Source of the DNA: Helianthus annuus
Taxonomy: Eukaryota; Streptophyta; Magnoliopsida; Asterales; Asteraceae
Assembly: GCF_002127325.2 (NCBI RefSeq)
Contig: NC_035439.2
Coordinates: 138,509,901-138,573,900 of the forward strand
Direction of reading: 5' to 3'
Length of the DNA stretch: 64,000 nt
This document shows positions 11,338 through 24,900 of the stretch, in pieces. Under the pieces are notes generated by a model. That model was not told the origin of the DNA. It ran no database searches and saw nothing but the letters and a program-made list of their open reading frames with translations. Positions within the stretch are counted from its first letter, which is position 1, and each line of letters starts with the position of its first letter. Made by a program: the position numbers and the translations under genes.

Positions 11338-14300
11338 TCATTCAAACAACTGCGGGTACTTAGCATTCATGTCGCTTTCGAGTTCTCAAGTGAACTCTGC
11401 GCCTCGTTTGCCCTCCCATCGGACTTTCACGATAGGGATGCGTGACCGCCTGAGTTGCTTGATTTAGCGATCCATGATTTCGACAGGCTTTTCCACGAAG
11501 TGTAGCGTTTCGTTTACTTGAAGGTCGTCGAGCGGCACAATCAGATCATGATCAGCTAGGCATTTTCGGAGGTTCGACACATGGAAAGTCGGGTGGACGT
11601 TACTAAGTTCCTCCGGTAGTTCGAGTCTGTAGGCGACTTTTCCGATCCTTTCCAGAATCTTAAAAGGTCCAACATATCGAGGCGCTAGTTTCCCTTTCTT
11701 GCTGAATCTGACCACACCCTTCCAAGGTGATACCTTTAGGAGTACGTAGTCGCCAACGTCAAATTCAAGGGGCTCGCGTCTTCTATCGGCGTAACTTTTC
11801 TGCCTATCCCTGGCTTTCGACAAGTTGTCTCGAATCTGGAGGATTTTGTCAGTCGTTTCTTGTAGTAGCTCGGGACCGGTTGATTGCGAATGACCGATCT
11901 CGTGCCACACAATAGGCGAACGACATCTTCTTCCATATAAAGCCTCGAATGGTGCCATTTGTATGCTCGCATGATAGCTGTTGTTGTACGAGAATTCGAC
12001 TAACGGTGGGTATTTGTTCCAACTACCACCGAAGTCTATGACACACGTGCGGAGCATGTCTTCAAGAGTACGGATTGTTCTTTCAGTCTGTCCGTCAGTT
12101 TAAGGATGGAATGTAGTACTCAGGTTAAGCGACGTACCAAGGGCCGCTTGAAACGTTTCCCACAATCGCGAAGTAAACCGAGCATCACGGTCTGAAATGA
12201 TGTCACGAGGCGTACCATGATTACAAATGATCTCGTCGGTGTAGATTCGGGCTAGTCGTTCTACCTTGTAGTCTTCCCGTATTGGCAAAAAGTGGGCTGA
12301 TTTGGTCAGACGATCAACTATAACCCAAATGCTGTCGTGACCTGATGGCGTGGGCGGTAATTTGGTTATGAAATCCATAGCTATACTCTCCCACTTCCAT
12401 ATGGGGATTGGAGGTTGTTCGAGTAAGCCAGAAGGTCGCTAGTGTTCAGCCTTAACTCTTGCACAAGTCAGGCAACTTCCAACATAGAGGGCGATATCCC
12501 GTTTCATACCCGGCCACCAGTACTTGTAACGAAGATCCTGGTACATTTTATCGGCACCGGGATAAATATAATACCGGGATTTGTGTGCTTCATTCATTAA
12601 AATCTTTCGCAAATCGGTCCGCTTAGAGATCCAAATTCGGTCCAGATAATAGAAAATCCCATCTGCTTTGCTTACCAGTTGAGCTCCATCGTGGTAGATC
12701 CTCTCTCTTTTCAAAGTGCGTTCATTAAAGCAAGCGTGTTGGGCTTCGCGGATGAGAGTTTCGAGGTTGTGCTGGGCTTGGGTATTGCGAATACTGAGCA
12801 AATAACTCGGTCTGCTGAGTGCGTCGGCTACAACATTTGCCTTGCCTGGGTGATAACGAATCTCACAGTCGTAATCGCTAAGAAGTTCTACCCGTCGGCG
12901 TTGACGCATGTTAAGTTCTTTCTGATTAAAGATGTGTTGTAAACTCCTGTGATCGGTGAAGATCGTACACTTGGTACCATACAGGTAGTGTCGCCAAATC
13001 TTCAATGCAAAAACAATTGCGCCTAGCTCGAGATCGTGGGTTGAATAGTTCTTCTCGTGGATTTTGAGCAGACGAGATGCGTAAGCTATAACCTTGTCCC
13101 GTTGCATGAGAACACAGCCAAGACCAAGGTTGGAAGCATCACAATAGACAATGAAATCGTTGTTTCCGTCTGGAAATGTGAGAACATGAGCATTGCAAAG
13201 CTTGCGCTTAAGGGTTTGAAAAGCAGATTCTTGTTCAGTTCCCCAAACAAAAGACCTGTCTTTATGAGTAAGGGCGGTAAGCGGCACGGCGATCTTAGAG
13301 AATCCCTCGATAAATCGTCGGTAATAGCCCGCTAATCCAAGAAAAGAACGGACTTCAGATGGGTTCTTAGGCGTAATCCAGCTCTTAACTGCTTCAATCT
13401 TCGCGGGATCGACATGAATACCTTGACTATTCACGATGTGACCCAGAAACTGAACTTCCTCCAACCAGAATTCGCACTTGGAGAACTTGGCATAGAGTTG
13501 GTTCCCCTGGAGTAACTCGAGAACCAAACGTAGATGTTGCGCGTGTTCGGCTTTCGATTTGGAATAAATCAAGACATCGTCGATGAATACGATGACGAAA
13601 CGGTCAAGATAAGGTTTACACACGCGATTCATCGGATCCATAAAAACCGCGGGCGCGTTGGTTAGACCAAAAGGCATAACAACGAACTCATAGTGGCCGT
13701 AGCGAGTGCGAAAGGCGGTTTTGGGTATATCTTCCTCTTGAATGCGCAATTGATGATAGCCTGAACGTAGATCGATCTTCGAGAAACACTTAGCACCTTG
13801 CAGCTGATCAAATAAGTCGTCGATTCGAGGTAGGGGATAACGGTTCTTGATGGTCAGCTTATTCAATTCCCGATAGTCGATGCACATCCTGAACGACCCA
13901 TCCTTCTTTTTGACGAAAAGGACTGGTGCACCCCAAGGAGAGGTGCTCGGGCGAATAAAGCCTTTTTCAAGAAACTCCTGGAGTTGGTTTGAGAGTTCCC
14001 TCATTTCGGATGGCGCGAGTCGATAAGGGGCTTTAGCAACAGGGTTAGCTCCAGGAATAAGGTCGATACGAAAGTCGATATCACGACTTGGCGGTAGTCC
14101 GGGAAGATCATCAGGGAACACCTGAGGAAATTCACGAACCACTGGGACGTCTTTGACTTCGGCCTTCTTTTTCTTTTCCTTCTCCGCTACTACAATGTTG
14201 GCCAAGAAAGCGTTGTATTCCTTGCGGAGATAGTTGCTAGCTTGGACGCATGACATGAGCTTGAGACCTTTCGAAGCTGTTTCACCGTACACACATAATA

Positions 14301-15998
14301 AATCACCATTCGCGAGCGAGAATCGAATCATCTTATCAAAACACACAACTTCAGCATGGTTTTCGCGAAGAAAGTCCATGCCTACTATGACGTCAAAACT
14401 TCCGAGCTGCATCGGAATGAGATCAATTGGGAAGATGTGATTGTTGAGCTCGAGGGTACAATCACGAAGAACAGAGTTAACGGCAACGGTTCTTCCAGTA
14501 GCGAATTTGACTTCGAATGACGAGGGGAGATAAGAGCGCTTACGACTAAGGAGCTTCTCGAATTCAAACGACACAAAGCAGTTATCGCTCCAGTATCAAA
14601 CAAACATGATGCATAAATACCATTCACAAGGAACGTACCATTAACCACGTTGTTGTCAGCCTGAGCTTGACGGGCGTTGATGTTAAAGGTTCTAGCACGG
14701 GCTGCTTGTTGTTGCTGCTGAGGCTGCTGCTGTTGCTGCTGAGGCTGCTGCTGCTGTTGCTGCTGCTGGGGTTCTTGTTTCACAACCCGGTTTGGGCACA
14801 TGTTTGCAAAGTGGTTAGGATCACCACATGCAAAGCAGACTCGAGCATTGACCGCGGGTGCTTGAGCTGCAGGTTGGCCTTGAGGGGCTGGTAGTAGAGC
14901 TTGATGAGCAGCGGCTTGAGCTGGGGCTTGACGGGGACCATAGCGACAATTCGCAGTGAAATGCCCGTAAAGGTTGCAGTGGGCGCAGAAACGACAGGCG
15001 ATTCCCACCGGATGATGGTATGAGCATGTCGGGCAGAGCGGGTGGGGACCTATGTATGCGCGCTTGGCTGGCGGCGCATTGATCACCGGAGCTTGTCGAT
15101 GGTGAGACTGCTGCTGAGCCTGTACGGCTTGCAGAGGAGCAGCAGTCGTTGTCACAGCACAGTTCTTGTTGCTGGAGTTGTTGTTGTTGTGCTTCTTCTT
15201 TCTTCTTGATGACTTGGAGGGTTGAGCAGTGGTGCTGTCGACGGACGATGCGGTGGTGGCTTGGTGCAGATACTTGGTATGCTTATCCCAAAAACCAGAC
15301 TTCACTCGCTTGTCATTGATCTCAGTGGCAAGCAGGTAGGTCTCTTCAATCGATGCTATCTTGGCAGCATGAACGAAATCGGCAACACAGTCGGGTAGAG
15401 CTCGAATATACTTCTTGATGGCCATGTCTGGCGTCTTGACTTGGTCGGGACAGATGATGCTAAGCTGCTTGAAGCGAGCAGTTAAAGCAGCGTTGTCTCC
15501 ATCCTTCTGCTTGATGTTCCAAAACTCGTCCTCCAGCTTTTGGCATTCATGGGGAGGGTAGAATTCGTCCATCATGATGGCATTCAACTCCTCCCAAGTC
15601 AGCTCATAAGCTGCATCATTTCCGCGCTTGTTTCGTTCGGCCGTCCACCAGTCTAGTGCTCGGGACTGGAAGACGCCTGTAGCATTGAGGGTGTGGAGAT
15701 TTTCAGGACAACCGCTTTGGCGCAGGGTGACTTCAACTGAATCGAACCATTGAAACATGGCGATGGGGCCATCTTCTCCGGTGAATTCTTTGGGTCTGCA
15801 TGCTTTAAACTGTTTGAAGCTGAAACCAGTCTTGTTGGTATCTTTAGGAGCATTGATTCGCGACTCCTCAGACGATTTGCTGACGTTTTCATACACCTCG
15901 CTCACAGCTTTTGCCACTTGCTTGGCGATGATAGCAGCGAGACGCCTGTCTCTCTTCTCTTGGCGAGTAAGTGGGGTTCGGTGTCCAGATGACGACAT
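11338..15998 (-). pseudogene. gypsy-2 gag-pol polyprotein, decayed
   Basis: The first ATG is taken at 15998. Gag has the conserved ALDWW region, CCHC knuckles (CAHCNLYGHFTANC and CFACGDPNHFANMC) and a long Gln-rich stretch (about 14700-14775). The protease motif FDTGA lies near 14600, and a one-base loss there (about 14585-14595) shifts the frame. Beyond it RT (FIDD at 13587-13576), RNase H, integrase and a chromodomain-like tail are read in one frame. That frame is broken by stops at 12441-12439 (TAG), 12102-12100 (TAA), 11466-11464 (TAA) and 11388-11386 (TGA). The natural terminator is the TGA at 11340-11338. The stops fall where relatives have Gln or Trp, so each can be a single C-to-T or G-to-A change. 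The element cannot encode a working polyprotein. Confidence 0.92.
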
Positions 15999-17142
15999 GG
16001 TCTGCAATACACATCGCCGTAGGTCTCAGACACAACAATCGAATCTCACCTCACACGTCTACTACTTACTAAAGCTCAGAAATACGTCGAAACACGCATC
16101 ACAAAATCACATAAGCATAAAGTCACAGATTCACATAATCACAGAACCACATAAGCACGTAGGCACGTAGAGCACAGAGACACCTAAGCACAGAAGCACA
16201 TACACATTTAATCACAGATGCAGTCAGAATACAGAAACCTATCATTCAAAGCTCGCGAGTCGTTCGTATATAGCGATCGCGTATAGTATATCGAATAGTA
16301 TCGTATAATCGTCTAGCATGTCGAGTATAGTATAGTATAGCGTATATCGTAGCGTAATTTCATCTAGATTTGCAGCGACTTGTTAGCGTTTTGAGATAGA
16401 AGAGCAATACGAGTCGTGTGTGTTGATCAAAGTGATCGCAAAAATTGAGTGAGCATCAAAATTAAACACATAAACAGGTAAACACACTTAAAACACATAA
16501 AATCGACGAATTATCAGAGTAAGAAGTTGCGAGCTCAGAATCGAAACACATAAAATCGAGAAATAGATTGTCTGCGGCTACTAGACATCGACTACCTAAA
16601 GCGATTCGACTATTCGCAGTAGACTTGTCGTCACTTTTCGACTTTCGGGATCGCGTTTCTGCCTCGATTCTTGGGCATTCAACGCGTATTCCCTAGGTCA
16701 TACTTGTGAGTTCAGGTCGTTGGAGTCCGTCGAGGCTTTGGTGGGATAAATAAAATCCGGAACAAGAAGTCAAGGTTAGGATTTCACCCCTAGCTTAGCA
16801 ACTTCTTCCTTGTTTTAGTAAAATTTGAGGAGATTATTCATCAAAATATGGATTTCACTCCTGATTTGGTATAATTCTCCTCGTTCTTTATCGAAAATAA
16901 TGAGGAAATCATTGATAAATTGATAAAATCAGCATTGACCAAACAATTTAGTCGAGAGTTTGCGGCTTTCACACCTAATCTCGACTAAATCGCTTGACTC
17001 TATTTGAAAATTCGAGTGCAGTGATAGCGAAGAATATTAGAATATAGCACATAAGCTTGGTCTGTTGGTTCCTAACTATAGTCTAGGTCTCTAAGACAGC
17101 GACCCGGACTAGGTCATGTCTAGCCTAATTCCCTATAGTTAT
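15999..17142 (-). other. gypsy-2 untranslated leader
   Basis: About 1.1 kb between primer site and gag. It contains CACAT/AGCAC-type simple repeats (about 16090-16210), ATAGTAT-rich sequence (16260-16350) and no supported ORF. Neither an ORF1 homologue nor the CTGCGT hairpin array of gypsy-3/4 was seen here. Confidence 0.7.
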
Positions 17143-17155
17143 GGCTCTGATACCA
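17143..17155 (-). other. gypsy-2 primer binding site (initiator-Met tRNA)
   Basis: On the minus strand TGGTATCAGAGCC lies 3 nt downstream of the LTR end TGACA. It is complementary to the 3' end of plant initiator-methionine tRNA. Confidence 0.9.
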
Positions 17156-18069
17156 ATCTGTCACACCCCAACCGATGGCGGAATCATCGAGGCATGGCAC
17201 TGAGCGAAACAGATTGTCCAGAAGTTTCCACAACAACTATTAATACTATTCAGTTAAATGATACGTCCCATACCGTATCCCAAATAATAGAATATATTAT
17301 TCAGATAACAACTAGTCAAGTAATTCTGTTTCGACAACTCAGATTTAATTAAAAACGAATAAATATTGTTCAAATGCTCCTAAAGACCCGGTCGGACAAG
17401 ATCTACAGACAACTATGCTCTAGACGCTTGTTCCTGACAGACAACTATTTGTTGGGGGCCTCTAGAGCTTTATTCTAGCCTCGCTTTCCTAGCAAGCAAA
17501 CATCTTAAACACCTGTCACATACGTTAAAATAAAGTCAATACATATAATGTAAAGGTGAGCATACAAGTTTGATAATAGCATATAGAGTTTGAAATAGTT
17601 TACGCATAACCAGCACGTACACAGAGGAAAACGAAGCATGTTAATTATCGACATGGATCTATCGATACCAATGACTGCGGGTTGATTGTCCGAGACAGTT
17701 CGCAATACATGATTACCACCGTAATCCATGCAAGTAATTGTCCTTAACAACCCCCGTGTGAACGGGTGCTGAGTCCAAACTATAGTACTACGTCGTTAAG
17801 GCAGGTAGACAGCATTCCACGTGTAAACACAATCAACAAGCATTCATTTAGTCACGTAATACATGCGAGTCGGTTAGCGTTCAAATAAATTGAGTAGTGT
17901 GATCGATGGTGATTTTGATAAGTAACGTATGTAACACCCAAAAGTGCTAAAAGCAAAAAGGGATCGAGTATACTCACAGCGATTGATTAATGGATTAAAG
18001 GGAGCGCTTGAGAGTAGGGTTAGCCTGAACAGTTCGATAGCATAACGATGAGTACACGTAAAATGGAAA

Positions 18070-18660
18070 CAAGGGATGGTGGGTCGAACAGCCTGGTCGA
18101 TCGGACAGTTGGTTCGATCGGACGGGTTGTTCGTTCGGTTAGACAGTTCGTTCGGACAGTCTATTCGATCGGCCGGTAGGCTTGATCGGCTGGACTATTC
18201 GAGTGGATTGTTTCTTCCCTTGAGTAGGATGTGTTTGTGTATGATGGTTTGACCTTTTGAAGTTTTCGTTGTAGTATTTGAGAACACTGAAGTGTCCTTA
18301 CCTTTCAGGTCGATCGATCGAACGGCCTGTTCGATTGGTCGGCTTAACCGATCGGTTAGGGACTTCAAAAGTGAGTCCTCAGCTGGATGTCACCTGATCG
18401 ATCGAACATCATGTTCGATCGGGTGGCACTCCGTACTACTACGAGTTGTAAATCGATTAAGGGTTGAAGCATAGTATCTCATGATCCGAAGAGTAATGTT
18501 TACCAATCAGTCGTTCGATCGGACATTACTTCGTTCAATACCATACCTCATGAATTTGTCAAATTGTGGGGCCATATGCTAGCCGATCGGCTGGCCTGGT
18601 CGATCGATTGACATGTCCTATCGGTTGGGCTATCCGTTTGGTCAGCATCCTGACCTGGTC
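18070..18660. repeat. GATCGG-rich degenerate repeats in gypsy-2 LTR
   Basis: Many copies of TCGATCGGACAG-like sequence in both orientations, since CGATCG is self-complementary. The same units recur at 19345-19445 and in the truncated LTR at 10605-10680. Confidence 0.65.
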
Positions 18661-19316
18661 GGCCTCTTCATCTAACACTTGGTTGTCTTGATTATTTGAC
18701 GTTATTTCGAGGTAGTTTGATAACGAGCTAAACCATGGAACTTTTGTTCTTACTTGTCTCCCCTGCTCGGACAGCAATCACCCAAGTCCGGCTGGTAAGC
18801 TGTTCGGAATGGTAGTTTGATGTTTGACCCGAAGTCGGTGAATCCTCGTAGATAGAATCCGAATCTTGAAGCACTCATCCACTAGAATGATTGGTGAGTC
18901 GACTCAAGCTCCGTTCCTATCGGTTTGAAGGCATTGAGTGTAAAAGAGTTGAAAGAAAGTTGGAAATCCTTCTTTCAATCCTTCACACCATGTAATTGTT
19001 TAGATCTGTGATAGATCTTAGCTTGTTATGTGGAAATCGGTTAGATCCGAGCTATTCATGGTGGATTGAGGCCAAAACATGATGTTCTTTAAGAACACCA
19101 TGATGACATCATCCTAGAATGCTCAGATCTTGATGATTTCACGGTTAGAAATCAAGATTTGAAAGATAGAAAGGTGTAGGAGTGTGTAATGATCAAGAAA
19201 GTACAAGATTTAGGATGAAAACTTACCGGAATCGAAAGAAATCTGAGAAAAGAAGGGGAGCACGAGCTGGTCGGTCAGAGAGTTTCCAAAAGTGGAAAGA
19301 ATGACAATGACAGCCC

Positions 19317-19324
19317 TATTTATA
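19317..19324 (-). promoter_or_regulatory. TATA box of gypsy-2 5' LTR
   Basis: TATAAATA followed by GGG on the minus strand. The identical motif survives at 10571-10578 in the truncated 3' LTR. Confidence 0.65.
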
Positions 19325-20007
19325 GGCTCCAAAAGAGGAAAGGGCTGGCCGATCGGCCAGGCATCCCTATCGGACAGCCTGCTCGATCGGACAGTCCGTC
19401 CGATCGGCTGGGCTGTTCGATCGGCTGACAGCCTGATCGATCAACAACCTGGTTCGAGTGTTCGGTGCGACGATTTTCGACGATTTCGATTGAAGACGAT
19501 ACGAGTACGATAGAGTTTCCTATTCAAATTACTTTCAGTCCCAATCACTATATCTACATACAAGCATCTATGTCTCGCGTAACCTCTTTTCCACTACTAT
19601 CATGATTCGATTTTGATTGCATTCGATTGAGTTTTCGAGTTTCGATTCGAGTTTCGATTGATTCGATTGAATACCACACAAAACATACAGTAAACACGCA
19701 TAGGTAATACATAAGGCACACACACACGTATAACAACAACCAAAGTTCGCGTAATTCGAGATTCGAGTGATGATTCGATTAGCTTGATTATTGATTAATT
19801 AACTTTATCGCATTGTTACTTCCTACTATTCACAGTCGTAAATCGGTTCGCGTCGATTAAACATTCGATTAATTCGATTTCTTAGATTAACAACACTGAC
19901 TCCACATAATACAAATAAAACACAAAATAGACTATTTACAGTCAAAGAAGTCAACGTTGACTTGGACTTGACTTTGACTTTGACATTCGAAAACACGGGG
20001 TGTTACA

Positions 20008-20382
20008 ATCAACAAAACAACCAGTAAAGACATGCATGCTACACTTCGCGAAGGTCAATTCAGTGTCACTTGGATTGCTCGGATAGGAAGTTAAAGAAAA
20101 AACAATGTCCATGACAATTTTTATTTTCTTAACCAGTGAAGAATGGAGAATTAAATTGTATTATTTATTGATATTTTGAGTTGTGTATAACATTGAATAA
20201 ACATCACATATTTATACTATTTTAGAAAACAAAAGAAAGGAAGGAGAAAATATTGGCTGTCATTTTGCTGTCATTTGGGCTGTAAACAGTTCGGTCAACC
20301 TCTATAATTTTGGGAGATGATGTTGCTCAATCTTTGGATTTGACTGGTCCCTCAATCAGTGAATCATTCTTTTTTTCTAACA
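20008..20382 (-). mobile_element. copia 3' LTR, truncated
   Basis: On the minus strand the LTR begins TGTTAGAAAA directly after a purine tract (CTTGGGGGTGAG, 20394-20383), just at the end of the RNase H frame. It contains AATAAA-type signals and the sequence GTTATACACAAC. It is cut by gypsy-2 at 20007. Confidence 0.75.
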
Positions 20383-21983
20383 CTCACCCCCAAGTTGAAT
20401 AGTGGGATCTCCAAAATTCAACTTGTTTAAGCACTTGCTTAAGATCTTCACTCCAACCGCTTTGGTCAAGATGTCTGCTAGTTGGTCTTCAGATCGAACA
20501 GATGGTAATTCAATTATTTTCGCTTCAACTTTTTCTTTAATGAAATGCCTGTCCACTTCTACATGTTTAGTTCGATCATGTTGTACGAGGTTCTCCGATA
20601 TTTGAATTGCGGCTTCATTGTCACACATGATCTTGCTAGTTTCTTTTGGAGGGAAACCAATCTCAACTAGGAGTTTTCGCACCCATAAAACTTCTACTAG
20701 ACCTCGTGCTATTCCTCTGAATTCAGCTTCGGCACTTGAAAGAGCAACAACCTTCTGTTTTTTACTTCTCTATGTGACAAGATTTCCACCAACTAATGTA
20801 AAGTAACCTGATGTTGATCTTCGGTTCCCTTTAACCCCCGCCCACTCTGCATCAGTAAACACTTGAGTTTTTAAATGACCGTTTGATTTGAAGAGGACTC
20901 CATGACCAATTGTTCCCTTTAGATATCTGATGATTCTTAAGGCTGCCTCCATATGTGTGAGTTGTGGCTTGTGCATGAACTGGCTTATTACTCCTACTGC
21001 ATAGGCTATGTCTGGACGAGTGTGTGAAAGATATATTAGCTTTCCCACTATTCGTTGGTACCTATTCATATTTGCCAACTCTGCCCCATCTTCCACATAA
21101 AGTTTTTGATTTGCAATCATGGGAGTTTCTGCTGGTTTGCAATCGATCATTCCAACTTCTGCCAGCAAGTCCAGAGTATATTTCTTCTGATGGATGAAGA
21201 TCCCTTGTTTTGACCTTTATACTTCAATTCCAAGGAAGTATTTGAGCTTTCCCAGGTCTTTCATCTCGAATTCTGTGAATAAACCGTCTTTTAACTTTGC
21301 CATTTCTTCTTTATCATTTCCTGTAATAATCATATCATCAACATAGATTATTAAACAGGTCACAAAATCTCTTCTTCGTTTAAGAAACAAGGTATGATCC
21401 GAGTTGCTTTGCCTGAACCCATATTTTTCATTGCTAAGGTGAACTTCCCAAACCAGGCTCGGGGAGATTGTTTCGACCCATAAAATGATTTCTTCAAACG
21501 AAAAATTTCACCGGGTTTAAAGTTATGTAAGAATCCGGGTGGAGCTTCCATATAAACTTCTTCTTTTAACTCTCCATGTAGGAAAGCATTTTTAACGTCA
21601 AATTGGTGAAGTGGCCACCCTTCATTTGTAGCTATGGAGAAGAGAACCCTAATTGTATCCAGTTTTGCAACTGGAGAAAAGGTTTCGGAATAATCGATCC
21701 CATATGTTTGAGTGTAGCCATTAGCAACTAACCGGGCCTTATACATTTTGATAGTACCATCCGGTTTATATTTCACCGTATAGACCCAGTGACATCTCAC
21801 AGGTTTTTTTCCTTGTGGCAGAGCACATTCCTCCCATGTTTCATTCTTTACCAGGGCTTCCATTTGAGTCCCCATGGCATTCTTCTAGTTTTTTGATTTC
21901 AGGGCTTGTTCTACATTGGTAGGAGTCTCTTCGGAGTAGACAGTTGCAGCGAAGGCTCTTGCTTCCTCGGATAGGTTCCTTTT
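20377..21983 (-). pseudogene. copia RT and RNase H segment
   Basis: Read leftward, the RT core is recognisable (VYTVKYKPDG, ARLVANGYTQ, DVKNAFLHG). The catalytic YVDD block is at about 21336-21325 in another frame. The RNase H follows: TRPDIAYAVGVISQF, then TDAEWAG, then the C-terminal DQLADILTK region. An in-frame TAG at 21887-21885 replaces a Trp in the conserved N-terminal RT motif. Several small frameshifts lie between 21400 and 21170 and near 20770-20680. The frame ends just inside the 3' LTR. This segment continues from 25330 across solo LTR B. Confidence 0.9.
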
Positions 21984-24900
21984 TGTGACAACTGTGTTCT
22001 GTAATCAATGTATAATGTAAAACAATGTTAATTACCAATAAAACAATGTTCTTTGGTGTTATTATATGTGTTTTGGTGTTATTATGTGTGTATTTGTGTT
22101 TGATGATTTTATGATTTGATTCGATTCCGATTTCAAGCATTAAATCGCTTTCTGGAAGGTTATACGCAAACTGGTGCGTAAACGCAGTCAGAATAATGCG
22201 ACAAACACTCCGAAATAGTGACATAGGATTAACATACCTTAAATAACCTCCACATAACTTATAAATAAGTTTTGGATGGTTTGGTGTGTCAAAATCAAGT
22301 TTGTTCGATCGTAGGGACTATTTGTGTCAAACTACGAAACTATACCGATTTGTATAGTAACGAACATTCCGGAACTTGATCATAAGTTAAACATACCCTA
22401 AATATCCTTTACATAGCTTAGAAATAGGCTTTGAGGGGTTAGGTATGCTAAAACAAACTTTATTGATCAATAGGGACTAAAAGCGTCAAAAAGTGCATAA
22501 GTTTGCATTTTCGTGCATATCTTACGTTCTGAATATATCCGGACATCCAAAAATTTATGTAATCATTAAAATATTTTATATTTGTGATTGGCATGATAAA
22601 ATTCCATTCGTCGCTTAATTTGGATCGTTTTTGCGTTCGTTACGACTTCCGTTGTAATTAACCGAACAACGCAACCGTACGAACAAACGAGCCGACATCC
22701 AACAAGTTCTTGAGCATATTTTGAGTTCGCTATACTTTAACATCATTTTAGAGCCTTGAAATGAAGTTAACAGGGCTTAAACGTGCCAAAAATGCATCAA
22801 AATGCAAGATTCTTAAGTGCAGGGAACATTTTGTCATTTCTGGAAAGAAGGCCCAGGCGGGCCGCATAGCCTGGTGTCTCTGCTTACGCGGGCCGCGTAA
22901 AAACGCCCAGATCAAAAAACCAATTTTCTGAAACAGCAGCCTAGTTCTGGGTTTTGAACATGGTTTTTAACAAACCATTAACTGGGTTTTAAGGTCCCCT
23001 AGTATTGAAATACAATGGGCACACATGGAGGTTGAGATTCAAGCTCGGTTTACGAGGAACAGTCGACCGAAATCTATAAATACCCACACCTCCATTCCTT
23101 GCAATTCACAAAATCTGATTCAAATGCTCTAAGTTGGGGTTTAGTACTTCATACCTGAGCAATTTGAATCAAGATTTCCTTGCTTGGACCCTTTGTAAGT
23201 ATTCTTTCGTGCTTTTATGCGTTTTTAAGCACGAAAGTCAAACTGTCTTTGACTTTCTGCTTTGACCAGGTTATGGTCGATACAAAGTTCGTTTGAACTT
23301 TGCAACGTGAGCGTAATCACAATGGTTATAGTCCCTAGTGACTATACCTACTGATTATCACGTTGACTAGGCGTAGTGACGAGTCGTAGTTTCAGCCAAA
23401 ATGCGTATTCATGCGTATTTTGTAACCAAACTACTCTTGGGTATCAAAACACTTTGTTTTGATATCAAAACCTGTTTTCTAACTTAACTAAACATGTTTT
23501 AACATGTTTAGCTCGTCACTTTTAGTTTAGTGCTTGTGTAGAGTCGTAAGTCAAGCGGTCTAAACAACTGCTTAGACTTTCAAACTAGACCCGTTTGGTC
23601 GATCATTAGGATACGACCAGGCATGTTTAGTGACCATAGTTGTATAGGGAATAACCTTCCGAGGTTATACCTTATGGTCACTTAGGTTTAAGTAGTTGTA
23701 TGATAGGTAGTTTATATGCCTTAGGTAAATGACCAAAATACCCTTTTCATGCATAATTAAATTTTAAGCATATGTAACATAAACTTTTGTCACTTAATTG
23801 ATTATGCAACATGTTTAGGCATATAATACTTGTCATAGGACTATTTAGACGTCTCGAACGCGCGTTTGCGGGAACGACGCGTTAAAGTAGCGTAAGCTAC
23901 CTTAATGGGTCGTAACGGGTCGAAAGCACTTAGGATAGGTTCCGATTTAGGATGTAGGCTTTGTTAAACCATATCACAGAGTTCCAACACTCATTTGGTT
24001 TACAAGACCTCCTTCTGTCCGATCTTCCGATTTAGGTATCGATTGTTTGACTAGTGATTCGATTACTAGGTGCTGCTTGATTTCTCTGGTTTGCTTGAGT
24101 TTATTGAAGTTCTTTTGATTGAGGATACTTTGCACTTCATGTGAGTACATAGTTCCCCTATTTTACTGTTTTCGATTGTTTTGGGGTGATTCATATGTGT
24201 TTAACGATTTCGAGGTTTAAACGATGGTTTCAAAAGCGATTAAAATGGTTTATATTAAATTAATAACGATTTCGATAAAGTGAACAAACTTGTTGGTTGT
24301 AATTACATAACGAATGATATTCATTAACATTGATCAAGCCGGCCAGTATTAGGTTATGGTACCATAGGATCTGACAAATCCCGTTATCAGACTGCGCCCA
24401 TGGTTATCTGTGGGGGTTGTGGGTAACGACTGAATCTGATGATAGTTAACTTACCCTTTGGTGGTTTGTTAATGCGAGAAGCGAGATAGTCGAGTCATGA
24501 AGGTTTGGATGTTATTAGCGAGACGACCAAAAGTAGTTTTCACAATTAAAACGAGTTAAACGATTTTGGGGCAAGTTAAACGATTTGAAACGACTTAAAC
24601 GAGATAAACGATTTGATTAAACGATTGGTTTTGGGTTGTGATTAGATAATGGGACGGGTGAAGCATGATAAAAGCATGGTAGATACGCCGCTGGTACATC
24701 TTATATATAAGTGCTCTTATTATATTACAGTTTGTGTCATTATTTAGTTCACTGGGGAAAACGATTTTAAAACGATGTCACACAACGAGGTTTTCGAAAT
24801 AATATAAACCATGCGAGTTTTATTAACGAATTTTTACGAGATGTTTTACAATTTGATTTAATTAAGTAAATGTTTTGGGGTTAAGAATCATGGCTACGAG

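Larger units (their letters stand above)
10569..20007 (-). mobile_element. gypsy-2: Ty3/gypsy (Tekay-like) element, left LTR truncated by gypsy-1
   Basis: Minus-strand element. Reading leftward it has: 5' LTR (20007-17159); an iMet primer site (17155-17143); a ~1.1-kb leader; gag-pol (15998-11338); a purine tract (11259-11247); and the beginning of the 3' LTR (11246-10569), which stops where gypsy-1 starts. The rest of that LTR should lie left of gypsy-1, outside the window. The right edge abuts a copia 3' LTR, so gypsy-2 inserted there. The flanking target repeat would be ATCAA (20008-20012); its partner is not visible. It has no ORF1 between primer site and gag, unlike gypsy-3 and gypsy-4. 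Confidence 0.9.
17159..20007 (-). mobile_element. gypsy-2 5' LTR
   Basis: 2849 bp. On the minus strand it begins TGTAACACCCCG and ends GGGGTGTGACA. It carries several clusters of GATCGG/TTCGATCGG motifs (about 18070-18200, 18300-18440, 18500-18660 and 19345-19445). The TATAAATA box on the minus strand (19324-19317) is about 0.68 kb into the LTR. Confidence 0.9.
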
